Below are positions 17,536-18,336 of a stretch of DNA of 18,336 bases, one piece after another. Below the pieces are notes generated by a model that was not told where the DNA came from, searched no databases, and was given only the letters and a program-made list of their open reading frames with translations. The DNA is from [Mycobacterium] zoologicum (lineage in GTDB: Bacteria > Actinomycetota > Actinomycetes > Mycobacteriales > Mycobacteriaceae). Location of the stretch: the NCBI RefSeq assembly GCF_020172665.1, contig NZ_CP083985.1, positions 2,823,710 to 2,842,045 on the forward strand, in the 5' to 3' direction. Each line of letters opens with the position of its first letter. The stretch's first letter is position 1. The position numbers were made by a program, and so were the translations under genes.

Positions 17536-18336
17536 GTGATCGGGAGACAGTGGTCGAAGCGTTCGACGCGCTGTCGGCCGATCTGGACCGGGCACTGAAC
17601 CTGGACTTCTCCGCCCTGACCCCGCGAGAATGCCTGGACCTGCTGAAACGCTGCGAAACCCTGCGCCGCCGGCTGCCCGCCGTCGAGCACCCCCTGGTCA
17701 ACCTCCTGGCCGCCACCGACCCCGCCGAGATCGGCGGCAAACCCCACTGGGTCCTCGCCGATGCCCTGCGCATCACCCGCAGTGACGCCAAACGCCGGAT
17801 CGACGACGCCGCCGAACTGGGGCCACGACGCGCCCTGACCGGCGAACCGCTGGAGCCGCTGTTGCCGGTGGTGGCCGCCGCCCAACGCAACGGACGCCTC
17901 GGCACCGGCCACGTGATCGTCATCCGCTCCTTCTTCGACTACCTACCCACCGACATCGATGCAGGCACCCTGGCCCAGGCCGAGGCGCATCTGACCGAAC
18001 TGGCCGGCCGATGCCGCCCCGACGAATTAGCGAAGCTGGCCCAACGCCTCGCCGATCACCTGCACCCCGACGGCGACGAACCCGACGAACGCGCCGAACA
18101 ACACCGAGCCCAACGCCGCGGGGTAGTGCTCGGTCCCCAAGACCGTAACGGCATGACCGCGATCACCGGCCACCTCGACCCGGCAGCACGCGCCGCCCTC
18201 GACGCCGTACTGGCCCGCTGGGCCGCACCCGGCATGGCCAACCCCGACGACGACACCCCCTGTCACTCGGGCACCCCCACCCAGGCCGCCATCGAGGCCG
18301 ACCGCCGCAGCGCGGCCCAACGCAACCACGACGCCC
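17526..18336 (+). CDS. DUF222 / 13E12 repeat family protein, N-terminal part
   Basis: The frame opens at ATG 17526 (MCSSDRETVVEAFDALSADL) and runs off the window after 270 codons without a stop. It matches the DUF222/13E12 family of actinobacteria, multi-copy proteins usually ending in an HNH endonuclease domain, which would lie beyond the window. Typical blocks are CLDLLKRCETLRRRLPAVEH (36-55), the DALRITRSDAKRRIDDAAELGPRRALTGEPLEPLLP segment, RCRPDELAKLAQRLADHLHPDGDEPDERAEQHRAQRRG, and DRNGMTAITGHLDPAARAALDAVL. Function is unproven; a mobile-element or SOS-linked nuclease role has been suggested. Gln codons are mostly CAA (6 of 8) against 5 of 25 in the neighbouring acyl-CoA dehydrogenase gene, consistent with a separate origin. 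It is 74 bases after that gene, with its own promoter-like signals. Confidence 0.9.
   Translation, partial: MCSSDRETVVEAFDALSADLDRALNLDFSALTPRECLDLLKRCETLRRRLPAVEHPLVNLLAATDPAEIGGKPHWVLADALRITRSDAKRRIDDAAELGPRRALTGEPLEPLLPVVAAAQRNGRLGTGHVIVIRSFFDYLPTDIDAGTLAQAEAHLTELAGRCRPDELAKLAQRLADHLHPDGDEPDERAEQHRAQRRGVVLGPQDRNGMTAITGHLDPAARAALDAVLARWAAPGMANPDDDTPCHSGTPTQAAIEADRRSAAQRNHDA

Overview
This window is chromosomal DNA of a mycobacterium (Mycobacterium/Mycolicibacterium type). The evidence is the very high GC content, GTG starts, mycothiol-specific mycothione reductase, EfpA, DUF4439, DUF732 and DUF222/13E12 genes, and near full-length agreement with M. tuberculosis proteins recalled from memory. 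It is gene-dense: 20 coding regions (two cut by the window edges) and no gap over 120 bases. I see no tRNA, rRNA, CRISPR array or insertion sequence. Bases 1-19 are not genomic: they match the Nextera/Tn5 mosaic-end adapter, so the left edge is a contig end that ran into adapter.

Layout: (1) 20-2352, minus strand, the transcription/translation operon rimP-nusA-ylxR-infB, with infB truncated at the contig end. (2) 2465-3758, plus strand, three overlapping or closely packed small genes: a ferritin-like lipoprotein, a DUF4439 ferritin-like protein and a secreted DUF732 protein. (3) 3755-5521, minus strand, proS, whose stop codon overlaps that of the DUF732 gene. (4) 5588-9906, plus strand, a complete urease operon ureABCFGD without ureE. 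(5) 9936-14225, minus strand, mqo-cysG-efpA. (6) 14265-17451, plus strand, mtr followed by an acyl-CoA dehydrogenase gene. (7) 17526 to the end, plus strand, the N-terminal part of a DUF222/13E12 protein preceded by a degenerate SOS (LexA) box.

Gene order follows the M. tuberculosis Rv2839c-Rv2855 region, with two differences. A urease operon, which M. tuberculosis carries elsewhere (Rv1848-Rv1853), sits between proS and efpA. The cobB-cobO-chelatase group that separates cysG from mqo in M. tuberculosis is absent, so the two genes are 9 bases apart.

Most of the content is housekeeping: ribosome maturation and transcription elongation, proline tRNA charging, urea nitrogen use, malate oxidation into the quinone pool, siroheme/cobalamin precursor synthesis, drug efflux, and mycothiol redox cycling. 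I found no clearly new multi-gene system. The signals most worth checking are the adapter artefact, a recurrent TANNNT hexamer 5-8 bases before starts that lack a Shine-Dalgarno (leaderless promoters, including a 39-bp divergent mqo/mtr region), an overlapping double dyad between proS and ureA, a three-codon relay ORF between ureC and ureF, and a 16-bp tandem duplication between nusA and ylxR.
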